A stretch of DNA of 51,856 bases from Sulfuritalea sp. (lineage in GTDB: Bacteria > Pseudomonadota > Gammaproteobacteria > Burkholderiales > Methylophilaceae): the NCBI GenBank assembly GCA_021738125.1, contig JAIPCR010000004.1, forward strand, positions 1 to 51,856, read 5' to 3'. A model generated the notes under the pieces. It saw only the letters and a program-made list of their open reading frames with translations, searched no databases and had not been told where the DNA came from. Within the stretch, counting starts at the first letter, position 1; the number at the start of each line of letters is the position of its first letter. A program made the position numbers and the translations under genes. This document shows positions 44,405-51,856 of this stretch, in pieces.

Positions 44405-45415
44405 ATGCATAAATTTATATTATTCTATATTGCATTGATGCTAAGCCTTGCGCCAATAGCCTCACACGCAGTGAGTAAAAAATCGCATAAACATGCTACC
44501 GCTAGTAGCAAAAGTAAATCCAATCAATACCAGCATGTGAAATTTAATTCCTCAAATGTTCGTACTAGCAATAGAATTCATCATCGTTTACGTACTGAAA
44601 AAACTGATGTGGTTTACGCTAGCGCTTATGATGGAAGTAGTCCACTGCGTCTTGCATCATCTAAAGCACTTGTCATTAATCAATTAACGGGTGAGACAAT
44701 TTATGCAAAAAATACTAGTCAATTAACGCCTATTGCTTCAGTCACTAAACTGATGACGGCCATGGTGATGTTGGATGCACATTTACCTATGGATGAATTG
44801 CTAGTTATCAGTAATCACGATGTTGATTATCTTAAAGGTACCCATTCTAAATTAAGCGTAGGTACTGCACTTACACGTGGTGAGTTATTGCAGTTAGCAC
44901 TAATGTCGTCTGAAAATCGTGCGGCCTCTGCACTAGGAAATAATTATCCAGGTGGTATTAATGCATTTCTTACTACAATGAATCACAAAGCAAAAATGTT
45001 GGGAATGAGTGCTACGCACTTTTATGATGCGACAGGGCTGGATAGTAATAATGTTTCTACTGCAGAAGATTTGGCTAAAATGGTTAATGCTGCCTACCGT
45101 TATCCTGAAATTCGCCAAGTGACTACTACAGCTTCACAAGAATTTACCTTGCATGGCAGGGCAAATTCAACCAACTTTGTGAACACTAATGCATTAGTCA
45201 GAAGAGGTGATTGGGTTATTGGCTTATCTAAAACTGGTTTCATTAATGAAGCGGGTCGTTGCTTAGTAATGCAAGCCGAGATATCTGGCCAACCTATGAT
45301 TATTGTATTGCTGAATTCAGTAGGTAAAATGTCACGTATCGGTGATGCTAATAGAATCCGCAAATGGATCGAATATAACGAAACGGCTTCACTGGGTGAA
45401 AATGTTAGTGGTTAA
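44405..45415 (+). CDS. pbpG: D-alanyl-D-alanine endopeptidase (PBP7-like, S11 family)
   Basis: A periplasmic enzyme that cuts peptidoglycan crosslinks. The signal peptide is HKFILFYIALMLSLAPIASHA; a basic, Ser/His/Lys-rich linker of about 50 residues follows; then the active-site motifs SVTK (112-115), SEN (169-171) and KTG (276-278). Three in-frame ATGs exist (44375, 44393, 44405). The last is chosen because a GAGA ribosome binding site lies 6 bases before it and the predicted promoter is too close to the first. The catalytic set is complete. A perfect 24-bp terminator follows 8 bases after the stop. Confidence 0.9.
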   Translation: MHKFILFYIALMLSLAPIASHAVSKKSHKHATASSKSKSNQYQHVKFNSSNVRTSNRIHHRLRTEKTDVVYASAYDGSSPLRLASSKALVINQLTGETIYAKNTSQLTPIASVTKLMTAMVMLDAHLPMDELLVISNHDVDYLKGTHSKLSVGTALTRGELLQLALMSSENRAASALGNNYPGGINAFLTTMNHKAKMLGMSATHFYDATGLDSNNVSTAEDLAKMVNAAYRYPEIRQVTTTASQEFTLHGRANSTNFVNTNALVRRGDWVIGLSKTGFINEAGRCLVMQAEISGQPMIIVLLNSVGKMSRIGDANRIRKWIEYNETASLGENVSG

Positions 45416-45423
45416 GTAAAAGT

Positions 45424-45477
45424 CAGTTTGAGTAATAAAAAAGCGGCATTTAAGCCGCTTTTTTATTACTCAAACTG
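45424..45477. terminator. Perfect 24-bp bidirectional terminator between pbpG and topA
   Basis: Arms 45424-45447 and 45454-45477 are exactly complementary, with a 6-base loop ATTTAA. The GC core GCGGC/GCCGC is flanked by A6/T6 tracts, so it works in both directions. The outer 12 bp are an unusual extension beyond a normal terminator stem. Confidence 0.93.
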
Positions 45478-45497
45478 CAAGCAATTCAATCTAATTA

Positions 45498-48074
45498 TTA
45501 TTTTTTAGCAACAGATTTATTAGCAGTAATTTTTTTTGCTGCTGGTTTCTTAGCTGTTGTTTTATTGGTAGGTTTTGAAATCGTACGTTTCTTGCTAATC
45601 GTCTTTGTGCTTGCAGCCTTTTTGCTAGGCTCTCCTTTTGCAGATTTGGCTGTCAATAATTCTAACGCTTCATCCAATGTAAGAGATTCTGGTTCAATAC
45701 TTTTCGGCAGAGTTGCACGAACCTTGCCATGCTGAACATAAGGACCGTAGCGGCCGGCAAACACTTCAATTTGACCATCTTCCGTAGGATGATTGCCTAG
45801 CGAACATAGCGGTGCTGGCCCAGTGTGGGCGGCGGCAAGTAAGGCCACAGCACCTTCTAAATCTATAGTAAATACACTATCCGTTTTAGGAATTGATTTA
45901 AATTTCGCATCATGATTCACATAAGGGCCAAAACGTCCAATATTTGCAACAATTTTTTTATTGGTCAGAGGGTGCAAACCTAAATCGCGAGGTAAAGATA
46001 AAATCATAGTTGCCGTTGCTAAATTCATCTCTGCTAGTGAAATTTCTTTAGGCACACTTACGCGTTTTGGTTTCTTTTTTTCACCTTCGATGGCTAACCC
46101 TAGCTGTAGATAGGGGCCATAAGGTCCGTTCATGAGCAATATTTCTTTACCACTTTCAGCCTCATTTCCAATTAATATCGGGTCACTACCTACTTGAGCT
46201 GCGCCGTTTAGACTACGTTTATAGTCACATTTAGGCTCATTGTTATATCCTGTGCAACCTATAAAAGTGCCAAAGCGACTAAGCTGTTTTTGCAAGGGCT
46301 TACCGCATTTAGGACAGGCTTCATCAATCAGCTCATTTCCAGGTCGATCTACGTTGGCTTTACTCAGTAGTTGTTGATTAAATCCTTGCCAAAATTCATC
46401 CATTAGTGGAATCCACTCACGGTCACCCTCCGCTACACTGTCTAAAGCATTTTCTAAGTTGGCGGTAAAATCATAATCTACGTATTTAGTGAAATGTTCA
46501 GTTAAAAACTTATTCACCACGCGTCCAACATCAGTGGGCGTAAAACGTTTTTTATCTAGTAGAACGTATTCGCGATCTTGTAAGGTGCTAATGATACTTG
46601 CATAGGTAGATGGGCGGCCAATGCCATATTCTTCCAAAATTTTAACTAAAGACGCTTCTCCGTATCTTGGAGGTGGCTCGGTGAAATGTTGCTCACCATA
46701 TATTTTTTCTACAGTGAGGATTTCGCCTGTTTCAAGATGAGGTAATTTACTTTCACCTTCCTCCTCCTCGTCATCGGTTCCTTCCATGTAAACCGCTATA
46801 AAACCAGGGAATACTAAGGTTTGTCCTGAAGCACGGAACAAATTAGCATCACTGCCTATACTTAAATCGACACTTACTGCATCAAATTTCGCAGGCGACA
46901 TTTGGCAAGCTAGTGCACGCTTCCATATCATTTCATAGAGTTTAAATTGTTCATCAGTAAGATATTGTCTGACTTTAGCAGGTGTGCGATTTATATCTGT
47001 AGGGCGAATTGCCTCATGAGCCTCTTGGGCACTTTTAGACTTTGTCTTATACATGACAGCAGATTTTGGTAGATAGTCAGCATCAAAATTCTTTTTTACG
47101 TAGTCACGAATTTGCAAAATGGCTTCAGTAGCCATATTAAATGAGTCAGTGCGCATGTAAGTAATTAAACCAACTGTGCCACTACCTATATCCATACCTT
47201 CATACAGTTGTTGCGCAATACGCATAGCACGTGCGGTGGTAAAGCTTAGTTTACGCACAGATTCTTGCTGCAGGGTAGAGGTAGTGAATGGTGCGGCAGG
47301 GCTACGGCTACGTTGCTTTTTCTCAACACGAGAAACCGTTGTTTTGCCCGCACTTGCTAGTAGCAATTTGCCGACTACATCACTTTGTTGGTCGTGGTTA
47401 ATAACTGAAAACTGTTCAATTTTTTGATTATTTAATTGCACTAATTTAGCGCTAAAGCCATGACTATGTTTGAATGCATCTAAATGAATAGACCAATATT
47501 CTTGTGATTTAAATGCTTCTATCTCTAGCTCGCGCTCTACAATAAGACGTAGGGCTGGGCTTTGTACTCGCCCAGCAGAAAGTCCGCGACGAATTTTTTT
47601 CCAAAGTAGTGGTGATAAATTAAAGCCAACTAAATAATCTAGAGCGCGACGTGCCTGTTGGGCATTCACCATAGGCATAGAAATGTCTCGTGGTTCGGCA
47701 ATAGCGTGCTCTACAGCACTTTTGGTTATTTCATGAAACACAACACGTTTCATTATTTTGTTTTTAAGTAAGTTTTTAGATTTTAAAATCTCAGCAATGT
47801 GCCATGAAATTGCCTCACCTTCGCGGTCCGGATCGGTTGCCAGATAGATGCTATCAGCATTTTTTACTGCTTTGGCAATAGCATCGACATGTTTGCTATT
47901 GCGTTCAATAATGTCATATTTCATGGCGAAGTCATTAGTGGTGTCAACTGCGCCATTTTTAGGAATTAAGTCACGTACATGTCCATAGGAAGCAAGCACC
48001 TCAAAGTCGCTTCCAAGGTATTTTTTTAGCGTTTTGGCTTTGGATGGTGATTCAACAATTAACAGTTTTGACAT
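45498..48074 (-). CDS. topA: DNA topoisomerase I
   Basis: A type IA topoisomerase of 858 residues that relaxes negative supercoils. The TOPRIM domain has IVESPSKAKTLKKYLG (Glu8) and YLATDPDREGEAISWH (DxD); the catalytic Tyr306 is in GLITYMRTDS. One four-Cys zinc module is present (EACPKCGKPL ... FIGCTGYNNEPKCDYKR), followed by repeated FGxYV/GPYV modules (NGPYGPYLQLG, GRFGPYVNH, GRYGPYVQHG). The last 50 residues are Lys/Ala/Thr repeats like histone H1 tails and probably bind DNA. No other gene is on its transcript side until ttcA, 141 bases upstream. Confidence 0.97.
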   Translation of the reverse strand: MSKLLIVESPSKAKTLKKYLGSDFEVLASYGHVRDLIPKNGAVDTTNDFAMKYDIIERNSKHVDAIAKAVKNADSIYLATDPDREGEAISWHIAEILKSKNLLKNKIMKRVVFHEITKSAVEHAIAEPRDISMPMVNAQQARRALDYLVGFNLSPLLWKKIRRGLSAGRVQSPALRLIVERELEIEAFKSQEYWSIHLDAFKHSHGFSAKLVQLNNQKIEQFSVINHDQQSDVVGKLLLASAGKTTVSRVEKKQRSRSPAAPFTTSTLQQESVRKLSFTTARAMRIAQQLYEGMDIGSGTVGLITYMRTDSFNMATEAILQIRDYVKKNFDADYLPKSAVMYKTKSKSAQEAHEAIRPTDINRTPAKVRQYLTDEQFKLYEMIWKRALACQMSPAKFDAVSVDLSIGSDANLFRASGQTLVFPGFIAVYMEGTDDEEEEGESKLPHLETGEILTVEKIYGEQHFTEPPPRYGEASLVKILEEYGIGRPSTYASIISTLQDREYVLLDKKRFTPTDVGRVVNKFLTEHFTKYVDYDFTANLENALDSVAEGDREWIPLMDEFWQGFNQQLLSKANVDRPGNELIDEACPKCGKPLQKQLSRFGTFIGCTGYNNEPKCDYKRSLNGAAQVGSDPILIGNEAESGKEILLMNGPYGPYLQLGLAIEGEKKKPKRVSVPKEISLAEMNLATATMILSLPRDLGLHPLTNKKIVANIGRFGPYVNHDAKFKSIPKTDSVFTIDLEGAVALLAAAHTGPAPLCSLGNHPTEDGQIEVFAGRYGPYVQHGKVRATLPKSIEPESLTLDEALELLTAKSAKGEPSKKAASTKTISKKRTISKPTNKTTAKKPAAKKITANKSVAKK

Positions 48075-48215
48075 GAATGCCTATAAGGGACTTAAGTAAA
48101 ATAATTTTTTACACTCTTGCTAAAGAGCACACTTTGGCATCATAACAAGGTAAGTGGCTGTAAGACAACAACTTACAGTATATAGTACGTCAATTGATGG
48201 CAATATTGACTAGAT

Positions 48216-49139
48216 TTAGGTATTTCGAATGAACTCGATTCTAGTGCCATCTGAACTATTTAAATTTAGAGCAGTAGTTTCTTTGGTGGGAGTGTCAAAT
48301 TTTGCAATATCAGAAAATAACGGATCTTCATCGTCATATTTAGCTTGCGTTAGGTTCTTAAAGTCATATAAATTAAAATCAGCGAGATGCGATGGTTCAA
48401 CGTTGCCAATCGCACGAAATATATTATTTACCCGGCCTGGCTGTTCAATTTCCCAAGCTTGTAGCATGTCTTTTACTTTTTGACGTTGTAAATTTTCTTG
48501 GCTACCACATAAATTGCATGGAATAATCGGGAAATTCATTTGGCGAGCGTAGCTGGCAATATCTTTTTCACTGCAATAAGCTAAAGGTCTAATAACAATA
48601 TTTTGCTTGTCATTAGTCGCAAGTTTAGGCGGCATAGCTTTCATTTTTGCACCAAAAAATAGGTTTAAAAATAGCGTTTCTACGATGTCATCACGATGAT
48701 GTCCTAGTGCTATTTTATTTGCACCAAGTTCTTTAGCAGTGGTGTAGATGATGCCACGACGTAGCCGAGAGCATAGAGAGCAAGTAGTTTTACCCTCAGG
48801 TATTTTTTCTTTGACTATAGAATAAGTATCAGCATCCACAATCCGATAATCAATGCCAAGTTTTTTAAAGTAGGCTGGTAAAACATCAGCCGGGAAGCCT
48901 GGCTGTTTCTGATCTAAATTCATTGCAATCAATTTGAAGTTGATAGGCGCTCGTTCTTGCAATGCTAACAATATCATCAACAAGGCGTGAGAATCTTTGC
49001 CGCCACTCATGCAAACGAGTACCGTGTCACCTTCTTCAATCATGTTGTAATCGCCTATAGCTTTGCCAGTGGCGCTAATTAAACTATTTCTGAGTTTAAT
49101 AAAATTATTAGAATGATTTTCTGGTAAATGTTTAATCAT
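48216..49139 (-). CDS. ttcA: tRNA 2-thiocytidine(32) synthetase TtcA
   Basis: An ATP- and Fe-S-dependent enzyme that thiolates C32 in tRNA. The 307 residues match the family. The PP-loop SGGKDS is at residues 45-50; cysteines 120 and 123 (CSLC) and 208 and 211 (CNLC) include the ligands of the Fe-S cluster. [20 protein letters not shown] is the adenylate-handling block. The pteridine-reductase gene is 37 bases upstream on the same strand, a usual betaproteobacterial pairing. The 141 bases between ttcA's end and topA hold a 7-bp hairpin (48158-48178) without a T-tract, and no gene. Confidence 0.95.
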   Translation of the reverse strand: MIKHLPENHSNNFIKLRNSLISATGKAIGDYNMIEEGDTVLVCMSGGKDSHALLMILLALQERAPINFKLIAMNLDQKQPGFPADVLPAYFKKLGIDYRIVDADTYSIVKEKIPEGKTTCSLCSRLRRGIIYTTAKELGANKIALGHHRDDIVETLFLNLFFGAKMKAMPPKLATNDKQNIVIRPLAYCSEKDIASYARQMNFPIIPCNLCGSQENLQRQKVKDMLQAWEIEQPGRVNNIFRAIGNVEPSHLADFNLYDFKNLTQAKYDDEDPLFSDIAKFDTPTKETTALNLNSSDGTRIEFIRNT

Positions 49140-49176
49140 GGATAGTTTTTCAAGGTATTTGCAAAATGGTCAAGAT

Positions 49177-49929
49177 TTAAAGATTTAAAGATCGTCCACC
49201 ATCGACAGCCAATACATGGCCAGTAACAAAAGGGGCATCTGCAATTAAAAATTTAACAGCTTTTGCAACATCTTCGGCTTCACCTACGCGTTTTAGTAAA
49301 GTTTGGTTAATAACACGCTGACGATATACTTCGTCAAACTGCGGATTATTTTCTGGCCATTGTACGGGCCCTGGTGCTACCGCATTGACGCGTACTTCGG
49401 GGCCCAATTCATATGCTAAAGATTTAGTGAGTGTGACTAAGCCAGCTTTAGCAACACTATAAACGACATAACCTTTTTTTGGCCGCTCTACGTGCATATC
49501 AGTGATATTGATAATGCAGCCATTATTTTTTCGCAATTCTCCCGCCGCTGCTTGTGATAAAAACAAGGGGGCTTTTAAATTGCTGCCCATTAAATCTAGC
49601 CATTTCGTTTCATCAATATCACCAATTTCACTGGCATAATAAGTAGATGCATTGTTAATAAGTACATCTAAATGACCAAACTGCTGGATGGTTTCAGCAA
49701 CTAAATTCGGCAAGCTTGCAATATTTAATAAGTCACCTTGGATAATCGAGACAGAATTTGGCCTCTGTAAATTTAGCTCAGCTTGAAGTGCACGCGCTTC
49801 GTTGAGTGAGCTTTTGTAGTGAATCATTAAATTCATGCCGGTAGCATGTAGCATTCGGCAAATAGTTGCCCCTACCCGCTTAGCCCCACCGGTAATGAGA
49901 ACTACTTTATTTGTAATGATAGATTCCAC
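49177..49929 (-). CDS. Pteridine reductase (short-chain dehydrogenase, FolM-like)
   Basis: An NADPH-dependent SDR of 250 residues. VLITGGAKRVGATI carries the TGxxxRxG motif with Arg, the hallmark of pteridine reductases (TGxxxRxG instead of TGxxxGxG). DVLINNASTYYASEIGD, the catalytic YSVAKAG (YxxxK), and NAVAPGPVQWPE follow. It likely reduces dihydrofolate or dihydrobiopterin-type substrates as a FolA back-up. It is divergent from the MidA-like gene, 43 bases between starts, and precedes ttcA. Confidence 0.87.
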   Translation of the reverse strand: MESIITNKVVLITGGAKRVGATICRMLHATGMNLMIHYKSSLNEARALQAELNLQRPNSVSIIQGDLLNIASLPNLVAETIQQFGHLDVLINNASTYYASEIGDIDETKWLDLMGSNLKAPLFLSQAAAGELRKNNGCIINITDMHVERPKKGYVVYSVAKAGLVTLTKSLAYELGPEVRVNAVAPGPVQWPENNPQFDEVYRQRVINQTLLKRVGEAEDVAKAVKFLIADAPFVTGHVLAVDGGRSLNL

Positions 49930-49972
49930 GCTTTAGTCCAATCTTAATCGTTAGCTATTATAATCTAAGTGT

Positions 49973-51136
49973 ATGAGTACATTACCCACACCTTCAGCAG
50001 AAGCAAAAAAACATAGCGACCAACTTACTTCGTTCATTCAACAAAAAATACTAGAAGCTGGTGGTTGGATAGATTTTGCTCAGTTTATGCAATTGGCACT
50101 TTATGCGCCTCACTTAGGGTATTACAGCGCCGGTAACCAAAAGTTCGGTGATTCTAAAAAAAGAGGTGGCGATTTCGTGACTGCGCCAGAAATTTCACCT
50201 CTGTTTGCACAAACTGTCTCTAAACAAGTTGAACAGATTTTGCGTGAAGTGGATGGCGATATTCTTGAGCTGGGGGCTGGTACTGGCAAATTAGCCGCTG
50301 ACGTATTATTAACCTTAGCTCGGTTAAGTAATTTGCCACGTCATTATTTTATATTAGAAGTTAGCAATCATTTGCGCCAAGTGCAGTTAGAAACGCTGCA
50401 AAAAATCCTTCCTCAAGACTTAATGCAGCGCGTGGCGTGGCTTGATGCCTTGCCAGCTAAGTTTGAAGGCGTTGTGGTGGCTAACGAAGTGCTAGATGCT
50501 ATCCCAATGCATATGATTCATGCTCAAAGGCAGGGATTATCCGAGCGAGGTGTAGCCTGGCGGGATGGATTTATTTGGCAAGACAATCCAATGGTGCGCG
50601 ATGATTTATTGGCAGCTGCAAGCAAGCAGCGCTTAGCTGAGGGATATGTGACGGAATTTTGCCCAGCAGCCAGTGGTTTGATTGCTAGTATCGCTGGAAT
50701 GCTAGAGCGTGGTATTGTTTTAATGATTGACTATGGATTTTCAGCGCGTGAGTATTATCATCCGCAACGCAATCAAGGCACACTTATGTGTCATTATCAA
50801 CATTATGCGCATACTGACCCATTAATTAATGTGGGACTACAAGATATTACTGCACATGTAGATTTCACAAGTATTGCCTACGCAGGAGTTAACCATGGTT
50901 TAACTTTAAGTGGATTTTGTAGCCAAGCGCAATTTTTAATGAATTGCGGTATCTTAGACATTATGTCGCTAGTTTCGCCAAATGATATGGCAAGCTATGC
51001 ACCACTTGCTTCTGCAGCACAAAAGCTACTATCTCCCGCAGAAATGGGGGATTTATTCAAAGTAATCGCTTTTAGTAAGAACTTTCAAGAGCCGCTCATC
51101 GGTTTTGTAAATGCTGATAAATCTCACACTTTATAA
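49973..51136 (+). CDS. SAM-dependent methyltransferase, MidA/NDUFAF7 (DUF185) family
   Basis: A 387-residue class I methyltransferase. FAQFMQLALYAPHLGYYSAG and RGGDFVTAPEISPLFAQ are the DUF185 N-terminal signature; ILELGAGTGKLAADVL is the SAM-binding motif near residue 98; VVVANEVLDAIPMHM and GIVLMIDYGFSAREYYHPQR are further conserved blocks. The mitochondrial homologue NDUFAF7 dimethylates an Arg of complex I subunit NDUFS2; the bacterial substrate is not established. It is divergent from the pteridine reductase and followed by trmB after 75 bases. Confidence 0.88.
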   Translation: MSTLPTPSAEAKKHSDQLTSFIQQKILEAGGWIDFAQFMQLALYAPHLGYYSAGNQKFGDSKKRGGDFVTAPEISPLFAQTVSKQVEQILREVDGDILELGAGTGKLAADVLLTLARLSNLPRHYFILEVSNHLRQVQLETLQKILPQDLMQRVAWLDALPAKFEGVVVANEVLDAIPMHMIHAQRQGLSERGVAWRDGFIWQDNPMVRDDLLAAASKQRLAEGYVTEFCPAASGLIASIAGMLERGIVLMIDYGFSAREYYHPQRNQGTLMCHYQHYAHTDPLINVGLQDITAHVDFTSIAYAGVNHGLTLSGFCSQAQFLMNCGILDIMSLVSPNDMASYAPLASAAQKLLSPAEMGDLFKVIAFSKNFQEPLIGFVNADKSHTL

Positions 51137-51195
51137 GCCTGCCTGATCTGCTTAGTCTTTCATAAGCGCAGGAATCAGCCAAAATAACGGCTAAT

Positions 51196-51204
51196 TGCTA
51201 TAAT
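51196..51204 (+). promoter_or_regulatory. Perfect extended -10 (TGnTATAAT) before trmB
   Basis: TGCTATAAT is an exact extended -10 element. The RNA start 7-8 bases downstream would coincide with the A of the ATG at 51212, implying a leaderless or near-leaderless trmB message. No ribosome binding site is present before that ATG. Confidence 0.5.
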
Positions 51205-51211
51205 GTCGCTT

Positions 51212-51856
51212 ATGACAACATTAAATAAAATAGAAGAAATATCGACCCCATTAACTGCTGAAGACGGAGATTTAAGAAATCGTCGTATTCGGAGTTTTGT
51301 ATTACGCCAAGGTAGAGTGACTAAAGGCCAAGCAAACGCATTGGAAACAGGCTTGCCAAAATTTGGTATTAGCTATGCCCCAGAAATGATAGATTTAAAT
51401 GAAAAGTTTAATCGTACAAGCAGTAAAAAAATATTAGAAATTGGGTTTGGTATGGGTGAAACGACTGCAAAAATTGCTCAAACTTTACCAGATTCTGATT
51501 TTTTGGCCGTGGAAGTTCACACGCCAGGTGTTGGCGCTCTGCTTAAGCTTATAGAAGAGCAAGCACTTACTAATATTCGAATCATTCAGTACGATGTCGT
51601 AGAAGTCTTACAAAACATGCTAGGAAATGCGAGCCTAGATGGCATACATATTTTCTTTCCTGATCCTTGGCATAAAAAGCGCCATCATAAGCGAAGGTTG
51701 ATTCAAGCTGAGTTTGTAAAATTGCTCTGCACTAAGTTAAAAGTAGGTGCTTATTTACACGTTGCTACAGATTGGGAGGAATATGCTCAATGGGTATTAG
51801 AGGTTTTGAGTGCGGAATCGCAATTGCAAAATACAGCTGAGAGTTATGCTGATAAA
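51212..51856 (+). CDS. trmB: tRNA (guanine46-N7)-methyltransferase TrmB (3' partial)
   Basis: An open frame runs to the end of the window: 215 residues, C-terminus missing. It has IRSFVLRQGRVTKGQ near residue 27, the SAM motif ILEIGFGMGETTAKIA, FLAVEVHTPGVGALL, and the diagnostic HIFFPDPWHKKRHHKRRLIQ, followed by LHVATDWEEYAQW. These are TrmB signatures; it makes m7G46 in the tRNA variable loop. ATG 51212 is chosen because a perfect extended -10 overlaps the ATG at 51203, which therefore cannot be in the transcript from that promoter. Confidence 0.95.
   Translation, partial: MTTLNKIEEISTPLTAEDGDLRNRRIRSFVLRQGRVTKGQANALETGLPKFGISYAPEMIDLNEKFNRTSSKKILEIGFGMGETTAKIAQTLPDSDFLAVEVHTPGVGALLKLIEEQALTNIRIIQYDVVEVLQNMLGNASLDGIHIFFPDPWHKKRHHKRRLIQAEFVKLLCTKLKVGAYLHVATDWEEYAQWVLEVLSAESQLQNTAESYADK

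Noticed and set aside
48158..48178. Hairpin CTGTAAG/CTTACAG between ttcA and topA
   Set aside because: 7-bp stem without T-tract in either direction, so I do not call a terminator; a second repeat GTCAAT/ATTGAC nearby is also weak.

Overview
The window looks like core chromosome of a betaproteobacterium, most likely a methylotroph of the family Methylophilaceae (Methylotenera/Methylophilus type). The reasons are gene order (NDUFA9-like/cca; argB/pyrimidine nucleotidase/slmA; fmdB/DUF502/aspS; yebC/ruv/tol-pal; pilSR; lptFG/pepA/holC; ttcA/pteridine reductase/midA-like), A+T-rich DNA with A/T-biased codons, and a SoxYZ-like carrier of the kind that accompanies PQQ methanol dehydrogenases. This is inference from gene families; no marker RNA gene is present. 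No tRNA, rRNA, CRISPR array, transposase or integrase was seen.

Layout. 1-2743 (+): end of an NDUFA9-like reductase, cca with a degraded HD domain, and an outer-membrane barrel protein. 2773-7622 (-): rsmE, an N-acetylglutamate synthase fused to an N-terminal XRE helix-turn-helix, argB, a pyrimidine nucleotidase, slmA and DUF2788. 7678-15369 (+): a redoxin, a Gfo/Idh oxidoreductase, fmdB-DUF502-aspS-VOC, the SoxYZ-like carrier, yjbQ and trhP. A CBS protein (-) and an EamA transporter follow. 16936-26137 (+) is one long tightly packed run: yebC-ruvC-prenyltransferase-ruvA-ruvB-ybgC-tolQ-tolR-tolA-tolB-pal-cpoB, joining Holliday-junction processing to the envelope-spanning Tol-Pal machine.

26138-27227 is the most accessory-looking stretch. 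It holds a convergent hairpin, a candidate 31-residue membrane microprotein with its own promoter and ribosome binding site, a short GC-rich direct repeat, and a lone HEPN-domain gene. 27228-32017 (-): an RND efflux pair without an outer-membrane channel, and ampD. 32142-33143 (+): a Na+/Ca2+ antiporter-type protein. 33181-36488 (-): pilR, pilS and a PP0621-type small protein. 36700-38651 (+): an ECF sigma factor with DUF3619, DUF3106 and RDD membrane/periplasmic partners. 38620-40841 (-): lptG and lptF. 40946-43791 (+): pepA, holC and a coiled-coil protein. Then a lone gcvH (-), pbpG (+), topA, ttcA and a pteridine reductase (-), a MidA/NDUFAF7-type methyltransferase (+) and the start of trmB.

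Most novel observation: the HTH-ArgA fusion has a perfect 7+1+7 palindrome directly downstream of its own predicted -10 box. A second palindrome with the same GTAAA/TTTAC half-sites lies at the equivalent place before argB. Together they suggest an enzyme that also acts as an arginine-responsive (auto)regulator of arginine biosynthesis. This model is inferred from sequence only.
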